From Anabaena minutissima FACHB-250 (lineage in GTDB: Bacteria; Cyanobacteriota; Cyanobacteriia; Cyanobacteriales; Nostocaceae): 36,296 nt of DNA. Where the stretch lies: the NCBI RefSeq assembly GCF_014697125.1, contig NZ_JACJRG010000049.1, forward strand, positions 1 to 36,296, read 5' to 3'. The notes under the pieces were generated by a model. That model saw nothing but the letters and a program-made list of their open reading frames with translations. It did no database searches and was not told the origin of the DNA. Shown piece after piece: positions 16,695 through 24,087 of the stretch. Positions within the stretch are counted from its first letter, which is position 1, and each line of letters opens with the position of its first letter. The position numbers and the translations under genes are program-made.

Positions 16695-16976
16695 TTAGTT
16701 GCTGTATTTCATTTGGTTAACCAGGGCTTCGATTAAGCCGAGTTTGTCTGATGCGCCTAGCTCCTGGGAAGCACGGTTGTTAATCGTTTCTTCTACTAAA
16801 TCGCCCACAGTGTCATCTATTTCCATCCACAGCTGATAACCAAGCTGGTAGATCATCCAGGCTTTCTCTGCTGGATTCAATTGTTCAAAGGTTGCCCCCC
16901 AACTTGATTGCATATCTGCAAGCAAGCCTTCTTCACCTGGGGTGTAGCTGGTGTAATAGCCGATTGGTTTGGTCAT
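16695..16976 (-). CDS. Small acidic hypothetical protein
   Basis: A 93-residue soluble acidic protein with no recognised domain. Helical segments are predicted at about 32-53 (QLNPAEKAWMIYQLGYQLWM) and 70-90 (SDKLGLIEALVNQMKY). The start ATG 16976 is preceded by AGGATGATATCAA. It belongs to the ParM-to-ATPase run on the minus strand. Confidence 0.7.
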   Translation of the reverse strand: MTKPIGYYTSYTPGEEGLLADMQSSWGATFEQLNPAEKAWMIYQLGYQLWMEIDDTVGDLVEETINNRASQELGASDKLGLIEALVNQMKYSN

Positions 16977-17061
16977 TTGATATCATCCTTTTGTACTGAT
17001 TCGGTACGTTTTGGGTGGGGCGATCGCCAAGCTTTGGTCGGCAGGTGCGATCGCTCTCCCA

Positions 17062-17253
17062 TCACTGAAAAAACCCTTCTCTCGTTGTGTCCACAGTGTC
17101 AGTGCTACCTCTTAAAGACTTCACTAAGGTGTCGCCATAGTTAACTAACAGGATGGTAAATAACTGCGAGTATGTGTTGATTCCTGTTTGCTCAATGATT
17201 TCTTTGGCTAGTGGTAAATGCTTTTCATCTAGGACTACGCGCGTTTGACTCAT
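17062..17253 (-). CDS. Small ribbon-helix-helix-like protein
   Basis: A 63-residue protein with the pattern TRVVLDEKHLPLAKEIIEQTGINTYSQLFTILLVNYG: a short beta strand and two helices, typical of RHH (MetJ/Arc) DNA-binding folds. Its ATG overlaps the stop of the preceding ParR-like gene by 4 bp (ATGA), so the two are co-translated. It may be an autoregulator of the operon or a second centromere-binding factor. The fold call rests on pattern only. Confidence 0.65.
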   Translation of the reverse strand: MSQTRVVLDEKHLPLAKEIIEQTGINTYSQLFTILLVNYGDTLVKSLRGSTDTVDTTREGFFQ

Positions 17254-17660
17254 AACTTCAGACTCCTAATTAATGTCTGTCCTTTCGGTTTTTCTATGTT
17301 TGGTTCTAGTTTTGATGCCTGTGGAATAGGAATGCTATCAGTAGCCACTTTTGCTGGTGGTTGGGGTGAAAAATTAACGCTGTTGCCTGTTAAATATTCA
17401 CTAATCAACAAATTGGTGGCAGATGTAGCATTAATTCCCCTATCGGTTGCGTATTGGGACACCCATTGAATATGCCGTTCATCTAGTCTGACTTTGAGTT
17501 TAAATGTCCCAGTTTGGGGCTGATAGGCAAGATTTAAGTTCCATTGATGCTTAATGGCATCCAACAGGAGATTTACGGTGTCACTCAGTTTGGAATAGTT
17601 GAGTGCAGTTCTGATTCCCTCGACTTTGGCGGCAACTTGCACCGCTAACCGTACTTGCAT
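17250..17660 (-). CDS. ParR-like adaptor (RHH-type DNA-binding protein)
   Basis: A 136-residue protein from ATG 17660, four bases after the ParM stop. A longer GTG start at 17735 would overlap parM by 71 bp and is less likely. The central stretch FKLKVRLDERHIQWVSQYA followed by INATSATNLLISEYLTG has the strand-helix-helix pattern of a ribbon-helix-helix domain, and another such pattern may start the protein (MQVRLAVQVAAKVEGIRTAL). The C-terminal 40 residues are proline-rich and end KGQTLIRSLKL, possibly the tail that contacts the actin filament. Directly following a ParM-like gene, it is the natural candidate for the ParR-type adaptor. The role is inferred from position and fold. Confidence 0.7.
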   Translation of the reverse strand: MQVRLAVQVAAKVEGIRTALNYSKLSDTVNLLLDAIKHQWNLNLAYQPQTGTFKLKVRLDERHIQWVSQYATDRGINATSATNLLISEYLTGNSVNFSPQPPAKVATDSIPIPQASKLEPNIEKPKGQTLIRSLKL

Positions 17661-17664
17661 TTCT

Positions 17665-18597
17665 TCACATGGACAACAATGCTTGAATGTTTGATAGATG
17701 GGGGTCAACTGGAATATAAAATCCTGGTTTGGCACTCAGTTTATGACGTACTAAGTTGGCACATCCACCAATGAGCATGATGTTGGTGGTATCGGCCAAA
17801 TAGTCATTTGCGGCTGTGGTAATGCTATCCATCAGGGTGTTAAACCAGTTTTCTAGCAGCCCAGGAAAGACGGAACTGAAATCATACTTTCGCCCGTAGG
17901 TTAAAGAGCCGTCAGCAATGGAATCCATCATCTTGGCTACCTTAAAGGCGACGTTATCCCGCTTGGCGTAACTCTGCATTATGTCAGAGTTGATGATGTC
18001 ATTAGCTAGGGAGACACCACCGACTTTGGGTATTGAGCGACGGGTGAGGACTTCACCATTAGGAGTCATGACACAGTAGTTGGTTGTACCTCCGCCAATG
18101 TCGATGGCGAGTGTGTCTCCTTCTAGGTCGAGTAAGCCTTTTTTGTACCCGTTGACGACTGCTACATCAGTTTCTAGGTAAAATTCAATGTTTTTGATTT
18201 TGTGTTTGTAGGTTCTGCCATTGACTGTGACTTGATGCTCTGCAATCAATGTTTGGCGGATTGTATCTTCATCCCATTGATTACGCTCTGGTACTAAGAA
18301 TCTGACAGTACCTTCAAAATCAGAGCGCAAGCCTGCTAGGGTGAAGGGTTTGACAAATTCTGGTAGCTGCTTGCCTCTCTCGGCGGCGGTTTGGGGGTTT
18401 TTCTGTTTGGTGGCTCGTTCTCCGAGGACTAATACTTTGTTGTCTAGTTTGACGCTGGGGGAATCGTCGGTGTCTATGTCCCTAGCACTGGTATAGGTGA
18501 CATCTTGAAATACTGAGCGGATGACGCGAGGCTTTTCACCTTTGAGGGCGGTGATGCTGGTGAAGTTGCCAATATCTGCAAAGTAAATGTTGTACAC
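17665..18597 (-). CDS. parM: ParM-like actin-family ATPase
   Basis: A 310-residue actin/Hsp70-fold ATPase that should polymerise and push or pull plasmid copies apart. Phosphate-1 loop: ADIGNFTS (7-14). Phosphate-2 loop: LAIDIGGGTTNY (163-174), with D166 as the metal or catalytic aspartate. Adenosine motif: MLIGGCANL (274-282). The length is normal for ParM/Alp proteins. The start is GTG 18597 with a good AGGAG 9 bp upstream. An inverted repeat just upstream (18621-18651) could be the operator. It leads a minus-strand run of seven genes. No array of short repeats is obvious immediately upstream; the best 11-bp-repeat arrays are at 22.7 and 23.6 kb. Confidence 0.88.
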   Translation of the reverse strand: MYNIYFADIGNFTSITALKGEKPRVIRSVFQDVTYTSARDIDTDDSPSVKLDNKVLVLGERATKQKNPQTAAERGKQLPEFVKPFTLAGLRSDFEGTVRFLVPERNQWDEDTIRQTLIAEHQVTVNGRTYKHKIKNIEFYLETDVAVVNGYKKGLLDLEGDTLAIDIGGGTTNYCVMTPNGEVLTRRSIPKVGGVSLANDIINSDIMQSYAKRDNVAFKVAKMMDSIADGSLTYGRKYDFSSVFPGLLENWFNTLMDSITTAANDYLADTTNIMLIGGCANLVRHKLSAKPGFYIPVDPHLSNIQALLSM

Positions 18598-18620
18598 TTG
18601 CTTTCTCCTATGAAGCTAGT

Positions 18621-18651
18621 AGCAGCCATATATATAGATGTGGCTGTTGCT
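18621..18651. promoter_or_regulatory. Inverted repeat / operator candidate upstream of parM
   Basis: AGCAGCCA and TGGCTGTTGCT form an imperfect dyad around TATATATAGATG, 24-54 bp before the parM start. The AT-rich centre could hold the -10 region, and the arms fit a ParR/RHH or other repressor. Confidence 0.45.
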
Positions 18652-18957
18652 AACCTTTGAGGGTAGTTATTTCGGTTGAGGCTTTTGCACTTATCTTGAT
18701 TTTTGGATGAATTACTTTATTTAGGAGCGTTTACGTTTGTTTAAAGGCTAATAATCTTTCTAGCAACATATTTATCCTATATGTGGTTTTTTACGCCTTT
18801 TATCGTCCGTCTTGCGCTCACATCTATAGACTAACACCTTTTATGGATAAATCCATTAATCCGTTAAGGGATTTATATACTAATAAGTTATAGATTCATA
18901 CGTAAGATAAAGTAATAGTTATCTGATGGATTTATCCGGTAAACCGATATAAACTTT
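18652..18957. other. Divergent intergenic region with 12-bp inverted repeats
   Basis: This region lies between parM (minus) and the small RHH gene (plus). GGATAAATCCAT (18845-18856) and ATGGATTTATCC (18926-18937) form a 12-bp perfect inverted repeat with 69 bp between; a related GGGATTTAT lies in between at 18868. These fit operator sites for the small RHH protein that follows. A weak hairpin plus T6 is near 18767-18797. Confidence 0.5.
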
Positions 18958-19116
18958 ATGGAGACTGAAAAACAGTACTTAAGAACAAAGATCGATAAGA
19001 AGTTGCACAAGGAATTCAAAAAACTCTGTACTGACCTAGAGGTGACGATGGAACAGGTTACGGGAGAATTAATAGAAAAATGGGTGCAAGAGCAGCAACA
19101 AAAACAGAAGGGGTAA
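18958..19116 (+). CDS. Small RHH / CopG-like DNA-binding protein
   Basis: A 52-residue protein starting METEKQYLRTKIDKKLHKEF, followed by KKLCTDLEVTMEQVTGELIEKWV and a glutamine-rich tail. The strand (QYLRTKID), helix and turn-helix pattern is that of a ribbon-helix-helix repressor of the ParG/CopG type. ATG 18958 lies at the end of a divergent promoter region that contains 12-bp inverted repeats. It may regulate plasmid copy number, partition or its own promoter. Small size makes the family call tentative, but the fold pattern is clear. Confidence 0.65.
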   Translation: METEKQYLRTKIDKKLHKEFKKLCTDLEVTMEQVTGELIEKWVQEQQQKQKG

Positions 19117-19238
19117 AGGCTAACGCCTCCACCTCAAAATAGTACATAAGTATCAATATTTATAATTTGTCTACGGCTGATTCATTAAATTTGATACAAC
19201 CCCAATCTTCAAAATGTCCGCTAAATAAGCAAAATTAT

Positions 19239-19282
19239 ATTTAATACCATTACCATTAATAATAATATTAGTGGTATTAAAT
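19239..19282. repeat. 11-bp inverted repeat
   Basis: ATTTAATACCA (19239-19249) and TGGTATTAAAT (19272-19282) are perfect inverted copies with 22 AT-rich bases between, just upstream of the IS630 remnant. It could be an operator or an old element end. Confidence 0.4.
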
Positions 19283-19384
19283 CTATGTCTATACTATTAG
19301 AAAAAATCTTTCAAAAGCCTTTATTGTAAGGGATTGAGGAGAATAAATAGATTATTTTCTTTTTGAAAGTGACAATTTACTATT

Positions 19385-19696
19385 TATTTTTTTGTCAGAC
19401 GTATCAGAGTCATAGTGCAAGACAACGGCCCAATACATCGGTGTAAAGAAGTTCAGCAATTATGGTCAAAGTGGGAAGAAATGGGTTTATACATCTTCTT
19501 TTTACCCAAATATTGCTCAGAAATGAACCCAATTGAATTGGAGTGGCAACACCTCAAAAAAGATGAACTCGCCTCGAAAACTTTTGATGACGAGTTAGAC
19601 CTTGCTTATGCTGTCATTGATGGAGTTCAAAGAAGAGGTGAAAAGAGAAACTACAGTACACAACGTGTAAAATTTAACTCTCATTCTTCTGCTTAA
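19385..19696 (+). pseudogene. IS630-family transposase, C-terminal fragment
   Basis: The frame reads RIRVIVQDNGPIH, then FFLPKYCSEMNPIELEWQHL and KKDELA, which is the end of an IS630-type DDE transposase: the second catalytic aspartate in QDN and the glutamate in NPIELEW. The reading frame is open from about 19385, but the N-terminal half with the first aspartate is absent. This is a remnant of an insertion sequence between the small RHH gene and the primase gene. Confidence 0.8.
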
Positions 19697-19771
19697 TTTT
19701 TTGTTACATACTTGTAAAATTTCACCACGACTTACTTAAAACCCACGCATTTACCTCAAAAGGATTTCACA

Positions 19772-22282
19772 ATGGTAAACCTGTTAAAAGGAAACAAGAC
19801 TGTTGACCCCTCCATTGCACCAGGGGAAATCGCCTCTAAACCGATAGAAGTAACGAAGCATTCACCCTGCCCCCACTGCTCTAAACCAGACTGGTGCTAC
19901 TCCATAGGCGAACTAACAGTCTGCAACCGAGATGCTGAACCGGCTACTGGGTGGGAGAGGACAGCAAAGAGCGATCGCAACGGCAAGCCCTACTACGTGC
20001 CAGCCACAGCCAAAAAATCGCCCCGTCCCCAAGGCAAGGAAGAATACGTTTACACGGATACAGAAAGTAATCCCTTAATTAAAGTCACAATCATCCGTCC
20101 AGGTAAGACCAAAGATAAGGATGTTTTTCAGGAATATTGGGACGGGACACGTTGGACGAAAGCCAAAGACTTTTCACCAGAACAAAAACGCTCCCACCAG
20201 CAACAAATCACCATCTATCGTTACGCCGAAGTAAGACAAGCGATCGCGTCAGGTAAAACCATCTTCATAGTCGAAGGTGAACGCCTAGCTGATAGCCTTT
20301 GGACAAAAGGCATAGCAGCCACTACCAACATCGGTGGTGCTGGCAAGTATCGCTCCTACGGCAACTACCAAAGTGCTTTAGAAAATGCTAACCTAGTTCT
20401 CTGTCCCGACCGTGACGAACCAGGGCTAAAGCACATGGAAGATATTAATGAAGACTTCCCAGATGCCAAGTGGTTGTATGCCCCACCCAGCGATTTTTAC
20501 TGGACACACTTACCCAAACATGGGGGATTGGATATTCAAGATTGGATAGACGACGGAGCGACAGCCGAAGACATCCTGCAAGCCATCGAGGATAGACGCA
20601 TTGTAGTAGATGCGCTGAATAAAACCCTGGAACTAGAGGCTGACCGGGATAGGCCAACCGAAAGTAAACTGGAGCAAAAATTGAATGCTATCCGTGCCGT
20701 TTGGGGCGGTCGCCTACGCTGGAATACCCTCAAAAAACAAGTAGAACTCGACGGTAAACGATTACCACTTGACCGCATTGATTTAAAAGTGGCGATTCAT
20801 ATTCATATCGATATCAGCAAGGAACAAGCTAAAAGCGTTGTCTTAGAACTAGCTCTAGCTAACCCATACAATCCAGTAGTGGAGTATTTAGAATCAGTCG
20901 AAGGGCGTTACCCCAACGTAGATGTCAATTTCTTGGATAAATTAGCCGAACGTTACTTCGGCACTCATGACCCCTTACACGCCGCCCTGATGAAACGCAC
21001 GTTAATAGCAGCTGTAGCCAGGGCATTCGAGCCGGGGTGTAAACACGATGAAATTACCATCCTCCAAGGTAAGCAGAAATCCCTCAAATCCACATTCTGG
21101 GAAATTTTAGCCGGGGAAGAATTTTTCACCGATGACCTCAACGGCACAGAGAAAGACGAGGTGTTAAAAATCAGCCAGTATTGGATTCTCGAATATGCCG
21201 AGTTTGAGAACGCCTACAAGAAAAAGGATGTCTCCCAACTCAAGGCGTTTTTGTCCAGAAAGAAAGACTCCATGCGTCGCCCTTATGGTACTGATATTGA
21301 GGATTTCCCCCGTCCATCAATCTTAGTGGGAACTACCAATCTCGATGAATTTCTCTATGACCCCACTGGGGAACGTCGCTTTTGGGTAATTAAGGTTTTA
21401 TTCAAGAAAATACCCATCCACCTGCTAGAGCAAGAACGAGATTTAATTTGGGCAACAGCTGTAGCTGCCTACCGCAATGGTGAACAATGGCGACTGACTG
21501 ATACTGAAGATGAATGGTTAGACGCAGCCAATAAACAATACCAAAGCACCGACACATGGGAAGAGGCGGTAATGGCTTGGGCTGAGTTGCACAAGGAAGT
21601 ATCTGTAGGCGAAATCCTCAGCGATGTTCTCAAGATTGAGTTAGCCAAGCAGAGTAAAGCCGAACAGAACCGAGTAGCGGCTATTTTACGTTCTCACGGC
21701 TGGACAAGAGGCGATCGCAAAAGGGTAAAGGGTCGGTTAATCCGTCCCTGGCTTCGACCCCAACAAGAAGTGGAACAGGAGGTGGAACGGGGGGTGGAAC
21801 AGGAGGTGGAACACCCTCAACCCCTTGTTACACCTGACTTACAGCCGGAGTGTTCCACCTGTTCCACCAATTACCCCCAAACTTTTTCAAATTTTGATAG
21901 CAATAATGAAGCTGCCCCAGAAACACTGCTAGAAGTAACACCCCAAGAAATAAAACCCCAAGAAAAAAATGAAAAAAGTTTAGAGGGACAGGGGGTGGAA
22001 CAACTTGTAGATGAGCCGCAAACCCAGTCACCACAAGTAACAGAAGAGTGTTCCACCTCCCGTTCCACCCCCCGTTCCACCTCCCTATTTGTAGATGAAA
22101 CACAGGCAGTAGTTGTGAATGCACTCCTGATTAGGGAGTGCATTGCGGATCAATCTTGGGAACTGATGGAAGCACTGTTAGAACAATGGACTGATGAATT
22201 TAAAGCAGCAGTGTGGGCGGAATTAACCCCAGGAGAGCGCAAAACTGTGAAGCAACTCAAGCGAGGTAACACCCATGAGTGA
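19772..22282 (+). CDS. Primase-helicase-like replication protein (Zn finger, Toprim, VapE-type ATPase)
   Basis: An 836-residue protein that probably starts or supports plasmid replication. A zinc finger (C33, C36, C42, C51) is followed by a Toprim-like domain with IFIVEGERLADS (E168, E170) and LCPDRDEPG (D213, D215). The VapE/virulence-associated-E-type ATPase follows: Walker A GKQKSLKST (433-441), Walker B WILEYAEFE (471-479) and the sensor region VGTTNLDEFL, then TGERRFWVI. The C-terminal 200 residues are low in complexity and carry GTGGAAC repeats. AGGA about 8 bp before ATG 19772 sets the start. Non-coding repeat arrays directly downstream could be the origin it acts on. Function is inferred from domain order. 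Confidence 0.88.
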   Translation: MVNLLKGNKTVDPSIAPGEIASKPIEVTKHSPCPHCSKPDWCYSIGELTVCNRDAEPATGWERTAKSDRNGKPYYVPATAKKSPRPQGKEEYVYTDTESNPLIKVTIIRPGKTKDKDVFQEYWDGTRWTKAKDFSPEQKRSHQQQITIYRYAEVRQAIASGKTIFIVEGERLADSLWTKGIAATTNIGGAGKYRSYGNYQSALENANLVLCPDRDEPGLKHMEDINEDFPDAKWLYAPPSDFYWTHLPKHGGLDIQDWIDDGATAEDILQAIEDRRIVVDALNKTLELEADRDRPTESKLEQKLNAIRAVWGGRLRWNTLKKQVELDGKRLPLDRIDLKVAIHIHIDISKEQAKSVVLELALANPYNPVVEYLESVEGRYPNVDVNFLDKLAERYFGTHDPLHAALMKRTLIAAVARAFEPGCKHDEITILQGKQKSLKSTFWEILAGEEFFTDDLNGTEKDEVLKISQYWILEYAEFENAYKKKDVSQLKAFLSRKKDSMRRPYGTDIEDFPRPSILVGTTNLDEFLYDPTGERRFWVIKVLFKKIPIHLLEQERDLIWATAVAAYRNGEQWRLTDTEDEWLDAANKQYQSTDTWEEAVMAWAELHKEVSVGEILSDVLKIELAKQSKAEQNRVAAILRSHGWTRGDRKRVKGRLIRPWLRPQQEVEQEVERGVEQEVEHPQPLVTPDLQPECSTCSTNYPQTFSNFDSNNEAAPETLLEVTPQEIKPQEKNEKSLEGQGVEQLVDEPQTQSPQVTEECSTSRSTPRSTSLFVDETQAVVVNALLIRECIADQSWELMEALLEQWTDEFKAAVWAELTPGERKTVKQLKRGNTHE
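21770..22084. repeat. 12-bp GTGGAAC repeats and a 37-bp inverted repeat inside the primase gene
   Basis: Four GTGGAAC heptamers start at 21770, 21782, 21794 and 21806, exactly 12 bp apart. GTTCCAC copies lie at 21852 and 21861, and three more at 22050, 22062 and 22074, again 12 bp apart. Segment 21778-21814 is the reverse complement of 22048-22084 at 36 of 37 positions, with 233 bases between. It encodes VEQEVERGVEQEVEH on one side and CSTSRSTPRSTS on the other. Confidence 0.85.
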
Positions 22283-22346
22283 ACTTGTAAATCTAGTGAA
22301 ACAAGCAATCCTCGGTAACTTAGAAATTTCAGGTGGTCACTCCTAA
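22275..22346 (+). CDS. Possible 23-residue ORF coupled to the primase gene
   Basis: ATG 22275 overlaps the primase stop and opens a 23-codon frame (MSELVNLVKQAILGNLEISG and three more). It could be the start of a gene that has been lost, or a chance frame. No homology is recognised. Confidence 0.22.
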   Translation: MSELVNLVKQAILGNLEISGGHS

Positions 22347-22659
22347 AGAAGTGAGACTGATCGTCATATTGGAGAATTTAGATTGAAGATTGAATGAATA
22401 CAAGCCGAAAGCTTTTAATCTCAATCTCCACTCTTCTTTCTGCAATCTGCACTCTTAGTCAATCTACAATCTGCCCTCGGCTGCTTCTGCAATCGATTGA
22501 CATCTTTGTGTCCTGACTGCTGTACTCAGACAACAGTGAAAAAAGTTATTGCTGTTTAAACAGAAACAAGAGCATTTCAGAAAATTAATGCTCAAAATTT
22601 TTCATGTCAGTATAGGAAAAAAGTTAGTGATAAAACACATCAGTAATTGATGCCAATTT
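22347..22659. other. Non-coding stretch before repeat array A
   Basis: I see no gene here. Pyrimidine-rich repeats of the type CAATCTGC/CACTCTT occur at 22418-22480, followed by an increasingly AT-rich tract that leads into the 11-bp array. Together with the preceding replication gene this resembles a plasmid origin region, but no DnaA box was found by eye. Confidence 0.4.
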
Positions 22660-22790
22660 CATGGTAAATCTGTGGTAATTTTGTGGCAGTTTTATGTAAT
22701 TTCTATGGTAAATCTGTGGCATTTTTCAAAAAGGCTCTGTAAAATCTGTGGTAAATTCATGGTAAAAATGTGGCATTTCTGTAAAAAATT
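22660..22790. repeat. Repeat array A: 11-bp direct repeats, consensus TGTGGTAAATC
   Basis: Eleven related 11-bp units start at 22660, 22671, 22682, 22693, 22704 and 22715, then after a 10-bp break at 22736, 22747, 22758, 22769 and 22780. Typical units are TATGGTAAATC, TGTGGTAAATT, TGTGGCATTTC. The strict 11-bp pitch puts every unit on the same DNA face, as in ParR-bound centromeres or iteron origins. It lies 378 bp beyond the primase gene. Confidence 0.75.
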
Positions 22791-22904
22791 CTCCTCGCAC
22801 AGTACGCAAAAATTTTTGGCCAGTTTTTTGAGCCAAAACTAAGAAAGAAAAAAACAGACATCAAAAATTACTACTAAAAAACTACATTTGTAGGACAATC
22901 GCTA

Positions 22905-23186
22905 TCACAGGCTTAAGCCTTCTTTTCGCTTTGGCTGTTGCCGGAACTGTTGCCCGTAATCAAGAAGTGGCTGATTTCAATCTTGGGCTTTGGGTTTGAG
23001 CAGCTTGACCTGTGGCAGTAGTTCAATGAAAGCCCGTGCTGCTGCTGACCCTGTTTCGTCTCTTTCAAAAGCTACCAGTACAGTAGGAAGATTCTGCTCT
23101 CGCTCCACAGGCAAACTGTTGGGATTATCTACAGCCAGAAAGAGAGTTCTAGTTTTTGGCGCACGGTTAACCTGAAACTCCAGCAT
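22905..23186 (-). pseudogene. Toprim-domain fragment (relaxase/primase type), interrupted by stop codons
   Basis: The minus strand from 23186 reads RTLFLAVDNPNSLPVE, then LPTVLVAFERDETGSAAARAF and LLKPKAQD, followed by TGA where a tryptophan is expected (DWNQ), and then NQPLLDYGQQFRQQPKRKE. This is the end of a Toprim domain (the D-E-x-G motif) of the kind linked to mobilisation relaxases. The upstream part is missing. It is a decayed gene. Confidence 0.6.
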
Positions 23187-23190
23187 AGTT

Positions 23191-23286
23191 ATGCCTGACG
23201 AATCTGATTGGAATCAGCAGCTTTTGGCAACATTAGAACGGGAGAGATTAGAACAAAAACCACGTTCAAGGGGGTTAAGGCGTTGA
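23191..23286 (+). pseudogene. Small ORF resembling the tail of a Toprim protein
   Basis: A 31-residue frame, MPDESDWNQQLLATLERERL then EQKPRSRGLRR, resembles the DWNxxLL tail that normally follows the Toprim domain. It lies on the opposite strand to the Toprim pseudogene, so the region has been rearranged. Probably a remnant. Confidence 0.35.
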
Positions 23287-23305
23287 TATCATTCAGCAGC
23301 CGGAC

Positions 23306-23429
23306 GAACTCTTGACCGCTTCGCTCGAATAAGCGGTGGCTCTTACGGGCATGGAGATATTGGTGAGGCCAATTAGATATGCAAGCCCGCAAGAGCCACT
23401 CCACTGCGTCGCTTATTCGCCAAGAGTTC
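23306..23429. repeat. Imperfect long inverted repeat (45-bp arms)
   Basis: GAACTCTTG, GAATAAGCG and GTGGCTCTT in the left arm (23306-23350) recur in reverse complement in the right arm (23385-23429), with small insertions that also look like dispersed palindromic repeats (CGCTTCGCTC). It may be a MITE-like or REP-like element. Confidence 0.6.
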
Positions 23430-23528
23430 TTCAACTCTCACTCAGACCCTGTTAAAATAACTTCACCTCAAAAAATTCAATTTTTCGCTCCAAATGCCGT
23501 GTAAAAATGGCTGAAAAGAGAAATGGGC

Positions 23529-23557
23529 AAAATAACCGTAGTGGGTACGGTTATTTT
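23529..23557. terminator. 12-bp stem hairpin with flanking A/T tracts (bidirectional terminator-like)
   Basis: AAAATAACCGTA and TACGGTTATTTT pair perfectly around a GTGGG loop. It could insulate repeat array B from transcription entering from the left. Confidence 0.6.
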
Positions 23558-23621
23558 AATATTTAACCGAAGAATTATTAAAAACCATCTGCTACAGTTT
23601 CCCTGCGACTGCCCTATGACA

Positions 23622-23753
23622 GTCGTAGAACTGTTGTAGAACAGTTGTAGAGAAATGAGCGATCGCTGTTGATGATTCCCTAAAGCAGTTGTAGAACAGT
23701 CATGGACTAGTTGTAGATTAGTCGTAGAACAGTTCTAGAGAAATTGTAGTTTA
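23622..23753. repeat. Repeat array B: 11-bp phased direct repeats, consensus GTTGTAGAACA
   Basis: Units start at 23622, 23633 and 23644, and after exactly 44 bp (four periods) at 23688, 23699, 23710, 23721, 23732 and 23743. Clear copies include GTCGTAGAACT, GTTGTAGAACA (twice), GTCGTAGAACA and GTTCTAGAGAA. The two clusters are in the same 11-bp register although 33 bp separate them. This layout (two clusters of 11-bp repeats) is like the parC centromere of plasmid R1. Confidence 0.78.
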
Positions 23754-23777
23754 GTATACAAATTACTAATTTAAAGC

Positions 23778-23846
23778 CCACTAAATCTATGTATTTATCG
23801 GAGTTGATACCGGAGAAAAACCACTAAATCTATGTATTTAGCGGAG
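23778..23846. repeat. Two 26-bp direct repeats, 43 bp apart
   Basis: CCACTAAATCTATGTATTTA followed by T/G-CGGAG occurs at 23778-23803 and 23821-23846 with one mismatch. A partial third copy (CCACTAA...ATAGATTTA) starts at 23874. They directly follow array B and could be iterons or operators. Confidence 0.7.
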
Positions 23847-23912
23847 ATTATGACAGAAACAATCCACTAATTATATAGATTTAAAGTGAAGGACATAATT
23901 CGCCCCCGCATT

Positions 23913-23937
23913 CTGGGGGTATTTTTATGGCAGTAGG
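23913..23937 (+). terminator. Rho-independent terminator
   Basis: CCCCC, a GCATTCT loop, GGGGG and then TATTTTTA form a classic terminator on the plus strand. No protein gene precedes it, so it may end a small RNA crossing arrays B and the 26-bp repeats, or insulate the region. Confidence 0.6.
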
Positions 23938-24087
23938 AGTTTTGCTCCCAAGAATCTCTTGCAGTCAGGCTTTGCAATGGTGAACGTCAGAATCTCTTTT
24001 GTAGTGCTTATGTAGTGCAGTAGTAGTAAACAGAGTGGTTGTGAACGCGATTTTTTGGTGATTTGGCTGCCGAATTGAAAAAACTTT

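Noticed and set aside
22660..23753. CRISPR array.
   Set aside because: The repeats are 11 bp long and contiguous, without spacers or cas genes, so they fit binding arrays rather than CRISPR.
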